Shown here in pieces: positions 36,426 through 48,065 of a stretch of 64,000 nucleotides of DNA; position 1 is the first letter of the stretch; each line of letters starts with the position of its first letter. The translations under genes were made by a program, and so were the position numbers. The notes under the pieces were generated by a model that saw nothing but the letters and a program-made list of their open reading frames with translations, was not told the DNA's origin and ran no database searches. Source of the stretch: Boswellia sacra (lineage: Eukaryota > Streptophyta > Magnoliopsida > Sapindales > Burseraceae); assembly GCA_013180625.2 (NCBI GenBank), contig SNVD02010572.1, positions 248,001-312,000 on the forward strand, in the 5' to 3' direction.

Positions 36426-36828
36426 TGATAAGCCTCTTATTTTGCATACTTATTTTGCATACTTATTCTACAAGGGCTAAAAAGGGAAATCCTGCATAAA
36501 ACCACTTGGTTGTTGTGGGTTTGGTATAGTAAGCTTTGGTTGCCTTGTGGGAGCATGGTGAGTTGGGGTTAGAGAAGCAAGCTAAATAAAGAGAAAAGAG
36601 AAGGTAAAAGGCAGTCTGGTTTTGGTGGGTGATTTTGGGAGATAGATAGCCCTCTCGAATGGCTATCACCTTGTTTCTTTATATACTTGGTTGAATAATA
36701 CAAACTGTCCAGAATTTTCTCTCCTATTCCATCTAATTAATCTTTCAATCTAGTATAAGCTTTGTATTTTATGCTGGTTCCTATCAATCTAGAGTCAGTA
36801 TCTATTCTATTTTGCTAGAAACCTATCA
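36426..36828 (+). repeat. 5' LTR of Gypsy-2
   Basis: 403 bp from TGATAAGCCTC to ACCTATCA. The right copy (56416-56805) matches in order, with substitutions and small indels. Here TTTTGCATACTTA is present twice near the start. Confidence 0.9.
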
Positions 36829-36831
36829 ACT

Positions 36832-36843
36832 TAGTATCAGAGC
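36832..36843 (+). other. Primer binding site of Gypsy-2
   Basis: TAGTATCAGAGC, one change from the initiator tRNA-Met site, three bases after the LTR. Confidence 0.8.
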
Positions 36844-37258
36844 ATAAACCAAATCTGATGGCACAACAGAAGGTAAAAGGTAGAGTGGAGAACTTGGAAA
36901 AAGAAATAGAAGAGATGAGAATGGAGTTACAGAGGACACCTAGGCTGGAACTTTTTATAGAGCAGTTATCATAAAATATCACCAGGAATGTTGTTATCAA
37001 TTGAGGAAACCCAGAAAGTCATGGTATCTTTGGTGGCTGAACGTTGACCACTAGTGAAGAGAAATCAAGGAGATACAGTTATGGGTAGTACCGGTGGAAT
37101 TAACTCAAAAGAATGGGATCATGAGGGTTTAATAGGTAATCGTAGGCTAGAGCATGGAAAATTGGTTGTAGATAGATGTGAACCAAGTTTGGGGGAAGGA
37201 TTCGATGGCCGCAATAGCGATGAGTGATTGGACCAACAGCCAGCTATTAATTCAGCTC

Positions 37259-37423
37259 TGTTCGTTTATGAATCCAAATCCTGTTTTCTGTACTGCACAT
37301 TTTCCAATGCAATTTATATTCAATCTCAACCACATATCCTTTTCAAAATTTAAAATAATTCAAAATTAATAACATATTCCTAAATTCAATTGAAAACAAA
37401 AATACCGGATTCATAAACGAACA
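37259..37423. mobile_element. MITE with 17 bp perfect terminal inverted repeats
   Basis: TGTTCGTTTATGAATCC at 37259 is repeated exactly in inverse at 37407-37423. The 165 bp element has an AT-rich interior and lies in Gypsy-2 gag. No clear target duplication; superfamily unassigned. Confidence 0.75.
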
Positions 37424-37746
37424 CACCTTCTATTTTTAGCAAATGACCCAGATGCTTAGGTATTTTTGGCAGAAAGGTTCTTCGTGCTCCATGGGTTGAC
37501 AACAATGAAAAAGCTGACGACGGTAGTCATCAATTGTGATAACGACGCCTTGTCTTGGCATCAGTGGCAGACTTTCAAAATTGGGATGGGTTGAAAAGGT
37601 AGTTGCTTCTGAGATTTAAAATGTCACAAGAAGGTAGTTTTTTTTAGAGATCTTTACAATCAAGCAAGAGGGATCGGTGGCTGATTACCGTCATTCGTTT
37701 GAGGTGTTGACTACACCTCTAGTAGGCATTCTAGATAAAGTGATGG

Positions 37747-39245
37747 TAGGGTTGGCAATGGGGTCGGACGGGGTGAGGCTAGGGCTGCAAGTACCCAGTC
37801 CCGTTTTGCTGATTTATTAAAAACTTTGAATGGATCCCAACCCATCCCACCCCGTCCCTGTAATATTTAAATTTTTGCAACCTTACCCCTGTAATTTTTA
37901 CTAGTCAAAATTTTTACGGCTATAATAAAAATTTATTGAAATAACTAAAACCTTCTGCCATGCATTAAATTTCATTAAATGTTCGATTATTGCTTAATGC
38001 CTCCTTGTATTTTTACTTTAGTCTCATTTGTAATGGCTTTACTTGCTATCTTAAACGGTTTTTTTAATCTTGTCAAGTAAAATTTGGGTAGTACTAACCA
38101 ACATAAAAGATCTCAAATCCAATATCAGAATTATGCAATAAATCGTAGGAGATTAAACCATGGATCCTAATACAGTATTATTTAGCTAAACCAACTACTA
38201 AAACTACCAACAGACCAATTATCAATTCATAATAATAAGCTTTAAACAACATGATCCACTTAACAAACAGATATAATCTTCAAAGTGAATACAAACGAAA
38301 TCAAGCTTAACTTCACTTGATTCAACTAAGTGAAGATAGAATTCTGAAAATGCATAGCACAACACAGAAAATCAAAGAGTTGCAAACACGAAGAAAGAAG
38401 TCAATTGTCACTTTAATAGACAAGGATATAACCATGAGATTTGAACATAATTCAACTACAGAATATATGCCAAACTTCAAACTTTTTCCATGCAATCAAA
38501 AAATTCGAGTTCAAACTTCCCAAAAGAACTGACCCAAGAGAGAAAGAGCGCGTGACAATGTGATATGAAGGCAAGCTAGTCGTGAAGAGAGAAGGAGGCC
38601 ACTAGAACCGCAAAGGCGAGCTGGCCGAGAGAAAGGAGGCCGGGCTGCTAGAGCAGCAAAGGCAAGCTGGCTACGAGGCTGGACCGCTGGAGTTATGAAG
38701 GCGGGCTGGCCGCCAGAGGTGCAGCGATGCTGGAGCTGCGGAGGCGATCTGGATGTGAGAGGTTCTGCAAGAAAAGATGGCCAGCGACTGACAATGGTGG
38801 AATAGAGGCGACGTAGGTGAGGATTGAAGAGTGATGACCGTGGAGATAGTGGACAGACGGTGGCTATTAGGGACTTTAGGAAGAAGAAGTGAAGAATACT
38901 GAAAACTTTTAGGTTTAAGAGATTTAGGGAAATGAATAACATTATTTTCCTTATATACTTTAATGAAACTTTAGGATATCCTAATATATTAAAATTTATC
39001 ACAATCACCTCTAAAAATTATGTTTAAGTCAAAATATTTTTTTTTATATGCACCCTTATACTGTACAGGCAAGGTGGGTCAAACGAGGCTAAAGGCTAGA
39101 CCCGACCCCAGACCTGCCTCGAACGGGGCAGCAAATTTAGAAACACAAATCTGCCCCTAAATTCAAAATAAACAAGTCAAGATCCGCCCCTAAAGTACGG
39201 ATCATAATGGGACCCCAGACCCGACAGGTTATTTTGCCATTCCTA
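37747..39245. mobile_element. Non-autonomous hAT element, 1499 bp
   Basis: The ends are TAGGGTTGGCAATGG and, in inverse, TAGGAATGGCAAAAT, the TAGGG.TGGCAA style of hAT termini. Flanks are AGTGATGG (37739-37746) and GATGATGG (39246-39253), matching at six of eight bases, the hAT duplication length. Removing the element joins the two halves of Gypsy-2 gag in frame, which supports the boundaries. No transposase is visible. A GC-rich minisatellite lies inside. Confidence 0.8.
38593..38760. repeat. GC-rich ~40 bp minisatellite inside the hAT element
   Basis: About four degenerate units begin with GAGGCC, GAGGCC, GAGGCT and GAGGTG at 38595, 38636, 38675 and 38716. They contain GCTGG and GCAAAGGCGAGCTGG-like words. 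Much more GC-rich than its surroundings. Confidence 0.65.
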
Positions 39246-39779
39246 GATGATGGTGAGCACGTTTATTAATGGGTTAAGACCAGAAATGCGAGCCAAGACC
39301 TGTTTGCTTCAACCCAATAGATTAGGCCAAATTATAGAACTCGCCTAAAGGATTGAAGACATAAATATTGTATGAGCCTCTAATAGTCCAACTATTTACA
39401 AGCTACCTAGGTTCCCTACAGCCCAACCTAAGGCGGAAACTAAACTTTCTTAATCATCTCCAGACGTGCTCAATTACAGTGAGCGATCGACTCCACTTCC
39501 AAAACATGAATCAACCTTCAAACGGCTATTCGAGACAGAGTTTCAAGCTCAACGTGAAAAAAGACTTTGCTTTTGGTGTGGTGAAAAATTTATAGTGGGG
39601 TATAAAAGTAAAAATAAAGAGTTCATATTACTTCTTGTTTAGGAAATTAAGTGATGAAGAATAGAAGAAGGATAGGGATGAGAACTCAACTTTGCCAATA
39701 GCCAATAGAGTGGGCAGAATGGTAAAGCTGTCATTGAATTTAGTTGTAGGACCTAATATTCCAGGCATTATGTAATTGA

Positions 39780-41139
39780 GGGGTGAAATTCAGAATTTGA
39801 AGGTAACAATCTTAATTGATTGTAGAGCTACTTACAATTTTATTACTTTGGATTTGGTTTGAAAATTAGGCTTATCTTTAACTGATACCACTAATTATGA
39901 GGTAATAATAGGTACTGGAATTATCGTCAAAGAAAAGAGGATATGTAAGGGAGTAGTGTTGTCTATGCAAGGTCTACGAATAATGGAGAATTTTCTATCC
40001 TTGGAGCTTGGTATAACTAATGTGGTGTTAGGAATGCCATGGTTAGGAAGTTAAAGGATATGGAGGTGAATTAGAAGTCTCTAAGAATGAAATTCATGAT
40101 GGATGATACTACCATGGTCTTGCAAGAAGAACTGGGACTTATTAAGATGGGAGTCTCTTTGAGGTTGATGGTTAAAAAAATATAGTCGAATGATCAAGGA
40201 TTTTTAGTTGAGTTTGGGTATCAAATAGCTGCTTTTGAAGAAGAGAATAATGAAATTGATATTCTTGATGTAGTTCGGGTTATGTTAGAAAGGCATCAAG
40301 TAGTATTTGAGATGCCAAAATGTCTAATGCCTATTAGAGAAATAGATCATAGAATTTGTTTGATTGAGAGAGCTTCTATAGTTAGTGTCAAACCGTATCG
40401 ATATCTACATGTGCAGAAGAATGAGATTGAGCAAGTAGCCAAGGAAATGTTGGCTATAGGGATCATCCAACCAAGTATAAGTCATTTCTCCAATTCGGTG
40501 TTGCTAGTGAAAAAGAAAGGTGGAAGTTGGCATTTCTATGTACTACCAGGCCCTTAAAAAGGTCACAGCGCCAGACAAGTTTTTGATACCAGTTATCAAT
40601 AAGCTATTGGATGAGCTTCATGGTGCAGCTATGTTTTCTAAATTGGAATTGAAATCCGGGACAAATTCGAGTGTGATCGGAAGATTTTTTCAAAAACGGT
40701 ATTCCATATGCACAAAAAGCACTATAAGCTCTTTATAATGCCTTTTGGTTTGACAAACGCCTCTATCACTTTTTAATTACTTGTGAATCAGGTGTTCCAT
40801 GATTTTCTTCGCAAATTTGTTCTAGCTTTCTTTGATGATATATTGATGTGTAGCTGGGATTTCTTTACTCATGTGAAGAATCTTGAGTTGGTTTTTTCCA
40901 CGTAAGCCAAACATCAGTATTATGTCAATTCCAAGAAATGTCAATTTGCTAATCACAAGTGGAGTATTTGGGACATTTGATTTCAGTTGAAGAACTGTCT
41001 GCTGATCCTAGAAAAATCCAAGCCATGCTTTTGAGGCTCTTTCTTCGGATATTAAAGGAATCGCGTGCTCTTTTGGGCTTGAAGTGATATTATCGACATT
41101 TTATAGCCAATTGTGGTGATATTTCCTAGCCATTTACTA
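39780..41139 (+). pseudogene. Gypsy-2 protease and reverse transcriptase, interrupted
   Basis: The protease motif reads LIDCRATYNFI, with the catalytic Asp kept but the next residues changed, followed by VVLGMPWLGS. RT has [35 protein letters not shown] and FFDDILM, so the Asp pair is kept. Frameshifts and stops separate these. The frame stops in a YRHFIANCGDIS-like segment near 41100, where Copia-A begins at 41140. Confidence 0.85.
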
Positions 41140-41329
41140 TGTTGAAATTTATTTAGTATTCATTTAATGTAATCTAGTTTTTTCTTATTGTCTAAGATTT
41201 TCTAATTGTAAGAGAAAAGTAATCATAGGCATAATAGATTTGATCTCTTTCCTATTTTGTCTAGTAAGGTTGTACTATAAATTCTTGTATTTTCTCATAT
41301 TAATATATACTGAAAATTTCTCTTCAACA
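41140..41329 (+). repeat. 5' LTR of Copia-A
   Basis: 190 bp from TGTTGAAATT to CTTCAACA, with TG...CA ends extended as an inverted TGTTGAA / TTCAACA pair. No second copy in the window. Confidence 0.85.
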
Positions 41330-41341
41330 TGGTATCAGAGC
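41330..41341 (+). other. Primer binding site of Copia-A
   Basis: TGGTATCAGAGC, a perfect initiator tRNA-Met site, directly adjoining the LTR. Confidence 0.92.
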
Positions 41342-41963
41342 AAGGTTAGAGATCTTAGGGCTCTTTAGGTTTTTTTTTCCTGTACTTATTATTTAAAAAA
41401 AAAAAGAGAGAGAAAATTAGGGTTTCGCCATGGTCTCCGATTGGCCATGGTCTGGCCAGCGGTGACTGTCACCACCACGTCTCATTGAGTTCACTGACTG
41501 TCGATCATCAAAACCTACCATTCTTCACTGGATAACTCCCCCAAAATTGTCTCCGATCATCGAAAAGTTGCTATCTTCATCGTTTTTGTCAGATTATGCG
41601 CTATTTGTTGTCTCTAGTGTTTTTCTGGTGAAAATTGTCCTTCTTTGATTACTATTTTGTGGTTTAATTGAGTTTTTTTTAATAGTTTTAGTTTAGCTAT
41701 TGTTTGCTGGTTTTTTCGCTATTTTTTTACCAAAAAACCTATTGTCTTGGTTGAATCTAGCTAGAAAAGGATGCTTCTTGGGTCTCTCTAAATGTTAGGC
41801 TACTAATCTTGCAATGTTGTGGTGCGTTTCAGTTTTTTTTAGCAATATACTTTCTGGCTTTTGTTCATTTTTTATAATAGATGCAGATTTTAATAGGAAA
41901 ATCATCACCTTTTAGTCACTAACTTGTGATATTATTTCAAGTTTATAAGATTTGTTGGTAGAG

Positions 41964-43243
41964 ATGGCTTCATCTATGAGTTCTAGTCCAAGAATTGGTG
42001 CTTCCATAACTGCAATAAAGTCAAAAGAGAGCAATTTTAAGTTATGGTCTCATGGAGTCTTAAAATTTTTAAAGGGTCAAGGTAAGGCAGATTCCTTGAC
42101 AAATGATCCTTCATCTGAGGACTCAAAAGAATTTGCCAAATGGGTTCAAGAGGATAATATGATTACTACATGGTTGTGGAATAGCATGAAACCATATATT
42201 GCAGCGACGGTCATATGGGTTGACACTATCAAACAATTATGGACTTCTCTCCAAGACAGGTTTGGCAGATCTCAAAATGTATCTCAGATTTTTTATGTCT
42301 ATCTTACATTATTTTCATGTCAGATGGGTGATAAAACATTAAGTGAACATTTAGATGTGATAGAGGGATTAATGGGTGAACTTAATTCCTACCATCCTAT
42401 TTCTACTAATGTCGAAAAATTGAGGTGACAACGTGAAGAACTGTTTGTGGTGAAATTTTTGTTGGCTTACCTCCTGCGTATGAAAGTGCTAGGAATAGTA
42501 TCTTGACTAAAAAGGAGCTTCTTAATATTAAAGTAGTTTATGCTCGACTTCAGCGGTTATCTACTTCTCAAAATAATCAAGAAATTTCTGCATTGGTTGC
42601 CTCTGGTGGTAGAGGAAAAGGCTCTTTTTTGAATAGAGGTAAAGGTCATGTTAGAGGATGCGGTGGTCGAGTTCCGTGTTCTCATTATGGTCGACTTAAT
42701 CATCCCTCAAAAAAATGTTGGGACAAGTTTGGCAAACCTAAATGGACTAATCAGAGTTCCAATGGAAATCTATGTTCTTATAATAACCCTACAATTCTAG
42801 TTCCATCACTTAAGCAGTTCATAGAACTCTGTTTTTGGTATTCTGCCAACAACTGAGTTTGCTGCCTCCACTTTTATTATTCCACTTGGTATACCTAATG
42901 CACTTTTATCCTCTTCTAAGTCCACCCAATGGATGATTGATTCTGGCGCATCTTCTCACATGACTGGTAATACTTATCTGTTTCAATCTTTTTATCCCTT
43001 AAATAAACTATCTTCTGTGTTTTTAGCTAATGGTTCCCAATCTAATATAAATGGATCTGGTACTGTGTGTCCTAATCCTCAACTTAGTCTGTCATCTGTT
43101 TTATATATTCCCCAATTTTCAATTAATCTTCTTTCTGTTAGTCAACTTCCAAAACATTTCAATTGTTCGGTCACATTTTTTCTATCTTATTATGTTTTCC
43201 AGGATCTTGGTATGGGAAAGATGATTGGTGGAGGACATGAGCA
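41964..43243 (+). pseudogene. Copia-A gag and protease, first half
   Basis: Gag begins at the ATG at 41964 (MASSMSSSPRIG) and holds the copia Gag core (FKLWSHGVLKFLKG, ...LWTSLQDRFG). A stop follows at about 42426. The zinc-knuckle region near 42680 reads CSHYGRLNHPSKKC, with the second Cys changed to Tyr. The protease motif MIDSGASSHMTG is at 42933 and remains intact. The frame is broken at 43243 by Copia-B and resumes exactly after it. Confidence 0.88.
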
Positions 43244-43803
43244 TGTTATGCACAAGCGGAAGCGATAACCAACAGAACAACCAAGTGCACAACACAAACT
43301 ATGCTAGATAATTGAATATAATAGCAACTAAAGAGGCAACCAATCAACCAACAATGCAAAAATAGAAAGAACACCAAGATTTAACGAGGTTCGGTATAAA
43401 TACCTACATCCTCGGGCGCCGCTGAAGAAACTTTCCACTATCTTTAAAGAGAATTACAAACTTCTGGGCCACAATACAAATACCACAACTATTGGGCCAA
43501 ACTACAATTACCCGAATAGTTGGGCCAAACTGTAATTACCCAAACAATTGGGCAATATTACAAATACCCAAAACAAAGGGAAAAAAAGCAAATATTACAA
43601 ACTTTAAGGTCCTTAATGAAGGCCCTTAAACTACGAGGTCTTATATGTGAAACCTTACAAATAAAGGGGGTGGAGGAGAATATCTAATGGGACACTTAAA
43701 CAACTCTCACATGGCTTTATTTATAAGCCCACATGAGACTCAAGCTTTGCTACTTAACTAATGTAGGATTTCTCCCACTTGCATATGAGCCACAAACTCA
43801 ACA
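43244..43803 (-). repeat. 3' LTR of Copia-B
   Basis: 560 bp. By hand count it differs from the other LTR by about 14 substitutions, all transitions, plus one base in an A-run. Confidence 0.95.
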
Positions 43804-43818
43804 AATCTCCACCTTGGC
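43804..43818 (-). other. Polypurine tract of Copia-B
   Basis: The minus strand reads CCAAGGTGGAGATT directly before the 3' LTR, the usual copia purine tract. Confidence 0.85.
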
Positions 43819-43904
43819 GAATATGCCGACCCACTACAAATTTCTTCTTTTTCCCACATTCTCTATCACAACTGCAACGCCTCCAAATACGCCTAATGGC
43901 GCTG

Positions 43905-46900
43905 TCAAACTCGTACAATATTGATCAAGTCCAAACAATGACTGAACTTGATCGCTGTCACAACCTTAGTCAACATATCTGCGGGATTCTCGGCAGTCTC
44001 AATCTTCTGAAGTAAGATTCTCCCTTCATCAATGATCTCCCGCACAAAATGATACTGAACATCAATATGCTTCGTACGAACATGGAACACTAGATTCTTC
44101 GCTAAATGGTTAGCACTCTGACTGTCAGAATAAAGAGTAATCTACTTCTGCCCAATTCCCAATTCATCCAGCAATCCCTGTAACCAAATAGCTTCCTTCA
44201 CAGCCTCTGTCATAGCCATATACTCTGCCTCCGTTGTAGACAAAGCCACTGTAGACTGTAAAGTAGACTTCCAACTCACTGGTGCTCTTGCAAGAGTAAA
44301 CACATAACCGGTTATCGACCGACGTTTATCCAAATCACCAGCATAATCTGAATCAACATAACCAATAGCATATTGACCACATGGATCATCTCTCTTAAAG
44401 ACTAAGCCAACATCCACGGTTTTCAACAAATTCCGTAGAATCTATTTCACTACTTGCCAATGTCCTTTACCAGGATCATGCATATACCTACTCACAACTC
44501 CAACTGCATGTGAAATGCCGGGTCTCGTACACACCATCGCATACATCAGGCTACCAACTGCATTAGCATACGGAACTCGAGACATATACTCTCGTTCCTC
44601 ATTTATACTAGGAGATAAAGATGCACTAAGCTTCATATGAGGAGCAAGTGGGGTACTTACAGGTTTTGACTGCTCTGTAATGCCAAACCGCTGTAATACT
44701 TTCTTCAGATACTGCTTCTGAGTCAAACAAATCTTGCTTCTCCCTCTACCTCTGCTAATCTCCATGCCAAGAATCTTCTTAGCTTCACCCAAATCTTTCA
44801 TCTCAAACTCTCGATTCAACTGAGTCTTCAACTTTACAATTTCTTCAACATTCGTCGAAGCTATCAACATGTCATCAACATACAAGAGTAGATAAATGAA
44901 AGAACCATCACGTAGCCTCTGAAAATACACACAATTATCAAATTTGCTTCTTGTGTACTTCTGACCCATCATAAACCGATCAAATCGCTTATACCACTGT
45001 CTGGGAGATTGCTTCAAACCATAAAGCGATCTTTTCAGTTTGCATACCAAATTTTCCTTACCAGCAACTTTGAATCCCTCTGGCTGAGTCATATAGATTT
45101 CCTCTTCCAAGTCACCATGTAAAAATGTAGTTTTTACATCTAATTGAACTAGTTCCATATTCATCTGAGCTACCAAGGCTAACAAAATTCTAATGGAAGA
45201 ATGTTTCACAACTGGAGAAAATACTTCATTATAGTCAATTCCTTCCCTCTGAGCGTAGCCTTTAGCTACCAACCTTGCCTTGTAGCGGATGTCATTCTTG
45301 TCAGGAAATCCATCTTTCTTTGCATATACCCATTTGCACCCAATTGCCTTTTTACCCTTCAGTAGTTGAGCTAGCTCCCAAGTTTCATTCTTCTGAAGAG
45401 ACTGCATCTCTTCGCTTATAGCTGTCTTCCACTCATCAACTTCTGAATATCTGACTGTCTCTCTATAAGTGGAAGGAATATCAGCATCTACAATTGGAAG
45501 TGCATAGGCCACCATATCAGCAAATCGAGCAGGTCTGCGAATCTCACGTCTTGGCCTATTAATTGCAATAGATTCTTGTTGCTGTTGAGGTTCTTGAGTA
45601 GAACCCTCTCCATCATCTCCCAAATCTCCCTCTGTCATAGGAGTACCATCATCTGTCTCAACAGATCTAACTGGGTTTAATGTTGTCGTTTCAAACTCCA
45701 CCTGCTGCTGAGTATGCTCCACCTGCTGTGGAGTACCATTCTCCATTGTCTGGTTTTCTGATTTCTTCAACATTGAAGACTCATCAAATGTCACATCTCT
45801 GCTGGATACAATCTTCCTCGAACTAGGACACCAAAGGCGATATCCTTTTACTCCTGAAGCAAATCCCAAGAAAATCGTTTTCTTGGCTCTAGGATCCAGC
45901 TTAGATTCTTTCACATGATAATATGCAGTAGAACCAAAAACATGTAAAGAATCATAATCAGAAACAGGTTGTCCAGACCATACCTCCAATGGAGTTCTAT
46001 CACCAATAGCAGCTGAAGGTAGACGATTAATGAGATGACACGCATAAGTCACAGCCTCAGCCCAAAATTCTTTGCCTAACCCAGCATTAGACAACATACA
46101 CCGAACTTTCTCCAGCAATGTCCGGTTCATGCGTTCTGCCACCCCATTCTGCTGCGGTGTACCTCTAACAGTAAAATGACGTACAATACCCTCATCTCGA
46201 CACAATTTCAAAAACTGATCACTGCAATACTCACCACCATTATCTGTTCTAAGATGCTTGATCTTCTTGCCAGTTTGTGTCTCAATCATCTTTTTTCATT
46301 TAAAGAAAACACTAAGTACATCATCTTTTGATTTCAAACAGTACACCCAAGTTCTTCTGGAAAAGTCATCAACAAAAGTAACAAAGTAGTGCCTACCTCC
46401 CATAGATGCGATTTTGGTAGGTCCCCACACATCTGAGTGAACATAATCAAGAATACCGTTGGTATTATGAATAGCGGTGCCAAATTTCACTCTCTTCTAC
46501 TTTCCCAGAATACAATGCTCACAGAAATCCAGCTTGTAGGTCTTCGCACCTTTCAATAAGCCTCGTTTCACCAAACTGAATAAGACTTTCTCACCTGCAT
46601 GTCCCAAACGCATATTTCACAGTCTCGTGATCTCTGAATCTGTATCATTATCAGAAACCATAGCCGCTGATCCAATAACCGTATTACCATTGTAGTAATA
46701 CAAGTTGTTCCTCCTAATGCCTTTCAATACCACAAGAGCGCCTGAAGTGACCCTCAGAATACCATCTCGAATAGATATACCACAGCCTTTAGATTCTAAG
46801 GCTCCCAAAGAAATGAGATTTTTCTTCAACTTCGGTACATACCGGACATCTGTCAGAACTCTAGTCAGTCCATCATGATTCCTCAATCGGATCGAACCTA

Positions 46901-47430
46901 TCCCAACAGTATGGCAAATATCATCATTGCCCATATACACAACTCCACAATCAAGCTCTTCAAACTGAAAGAACCATTCCCTATGTGGACACATATGATA
47001 AGTACAACCCGAATCCATAATCCACTCATCAGAACCAGAAGTGGATGGATGACCAACTAGACTTATATCAAAATCACTATCATCCTCACGCTCAATAACA
47101 CATGCATCAGAAATAGCCTTGCCCTTATCTTTCTTTTTCAACTTAGGACAATCTTTCTTCCAATGCCCTTTCTCACGACAAAAGGCACACTCATCTTTTC
47201 CTAATCTACCCCTCGACCAAGATTTTTCCCTTTTTCCTGATTTCCTACTCCTACGCCCTCTCACTATCAATGTATCTATTTTTGCATTTGTCACAGTCAC
47301 TGTCTTCTCTAATACATTCGACGATGACACCATCACTATCTCTCACAAATAAGCTCGATACACAAATCACCAATAACCAAGCTCCAAACAGACTATTATA
47401 TTCAATAACTGGCAATCCAAATTCAACAGC
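43905..47430 (-). pseudogene. Copia-B polyprotein, nearly intact pol with five nonsense codons
   Basis: After a short leader the frame enters the C-terminal part of Gag with zinc knuckle CAFCREKGHWKKDC. Protease DSGCTYHM (~47010), integrase (VHSDVWGP, FVDDFSRRTW, DNGGEYCS, QQNGVAERMN), RT (KWVYAKKDG, YVDDMLIAS at ~44890) and RNase H (YVDSDYAGD, STTEAEYMA) follow in one frame. In-frame stops are at 46617-46619, 46497-46499, 46296-46298, 44442-44444 and 44142-44144; I found no frameshift. The Gag N-terminal domain expected after the leader is absent, so an internal deletion preceded or followed insertion. Confidence 0.92.
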
Positions 47431-47484
47431 CCAAAACAGTAGTAAGTGCTTCAATGAAATAGCCACTAACTACCCAAAACCTTC

Positions 47485-47497
47485 GGCTCTGATACCA
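47485..47497 (-). other. Primer binding site of Copia-B
   Basis: The minus strand reads TGGTATCAGAGCC two bases inside the 5' LTR, a perfect match to the plant initiator tRNA-Met site. Confidence 0.93.
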
Positions 47498-47499
47498 AT

Positions 47500-48060
47500 T
47501 GTTATGCACAAGCGGAAGCGATAACCAACAGAACAACTAAGTGCACAACACAAACTATGCTAGATAATTAAATATAATAGCAACTAAAGAGGCAACCAAT
47601 CAACCAACAATGCAGAAATAGAAAGAACACCAAGATTTAACGAGGTTCGGTATAAATACCTACGTCCTCGGGCGCCGCTGAAGAAACTTTCCACTATCTT
47701 TAAAGAGAATTACAAACTTCTGGGTCACAATACAAATACCATAACTATTAGGCCAAACTATAATTACCCGAATAGTTGGGCCAAACTGTAATTACCCAAA
47801 CAATTGGGTAATATTACAAATACCCAAAACAAAGGAAAAAAAAAGTAAATATTACAAACTTTAAGGTCCTTAATGAAGGCCCTTAAACTACGAGGTCTTA
47901 TATGTGAGACCTTACAAATAAAGGGGGTGGAGGAGAATATCTAATGGGACACTTAAACAACTCTCACATGGCTTTATTTATAAGCCCACATGAGACTCAA
48001 GCTTTGCTACTTAACCAATGTGGGATTTCTCCCACTTGCATATGAGCCACAAACTCAACA
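47500..48060 (-). repeat. 5' LTR of Copia-B
   Basis: 561 bp, TG...CA. On the minus strand it begins TGTTGAGTTTGTGGCTC. Confidence 0.95.
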
Positions 48061-48065
48061 GAGCA

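Larger units (their letters stand above)
36858..39640 (+). pseudogene. Gypsy-2 gag, interrupted
   Basis: It starts at the ATG at 36858 with a coiled-coil-like Lys/Glu segment. Gag core pieces around 37440-37746 (ADYRHSFEVLTTPL) continue after the hAT insertion with STFINGLRPEMRAKT. A degraded zinc knuckle (CFWCGEKF) is near 39560. A MITE at 37259-37423 and a hAT element at 37747-39245 interrupt it, and stops are frequent. Confidence 0.8.
43244..48060 (-). mobile_element. Copia-B: young Ty1/copia element, minus strand, gag-deleted
   Basis: A full LTR-to-LTR element of 4817 bp with perfect 5 bp target duplications GAGCA (43239-43243 and 48061-48065). Excising it restores the Copia-A frame. It has a perfect primer site and a purine tract. 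The coding order (zinc knuckle, protease, integrase, RT, RNase H) is copia, and the sequence style resembles the Tork/Tnt1 group. The N-terminal half of gag is missing. Confidence 0.95.

Noticed and set aside
38511..39008. 165-residue minus-strand open frame in the hAT element
   Set aside because: It reads through the GC-rich minisatellite and shows no transposase or other domain.
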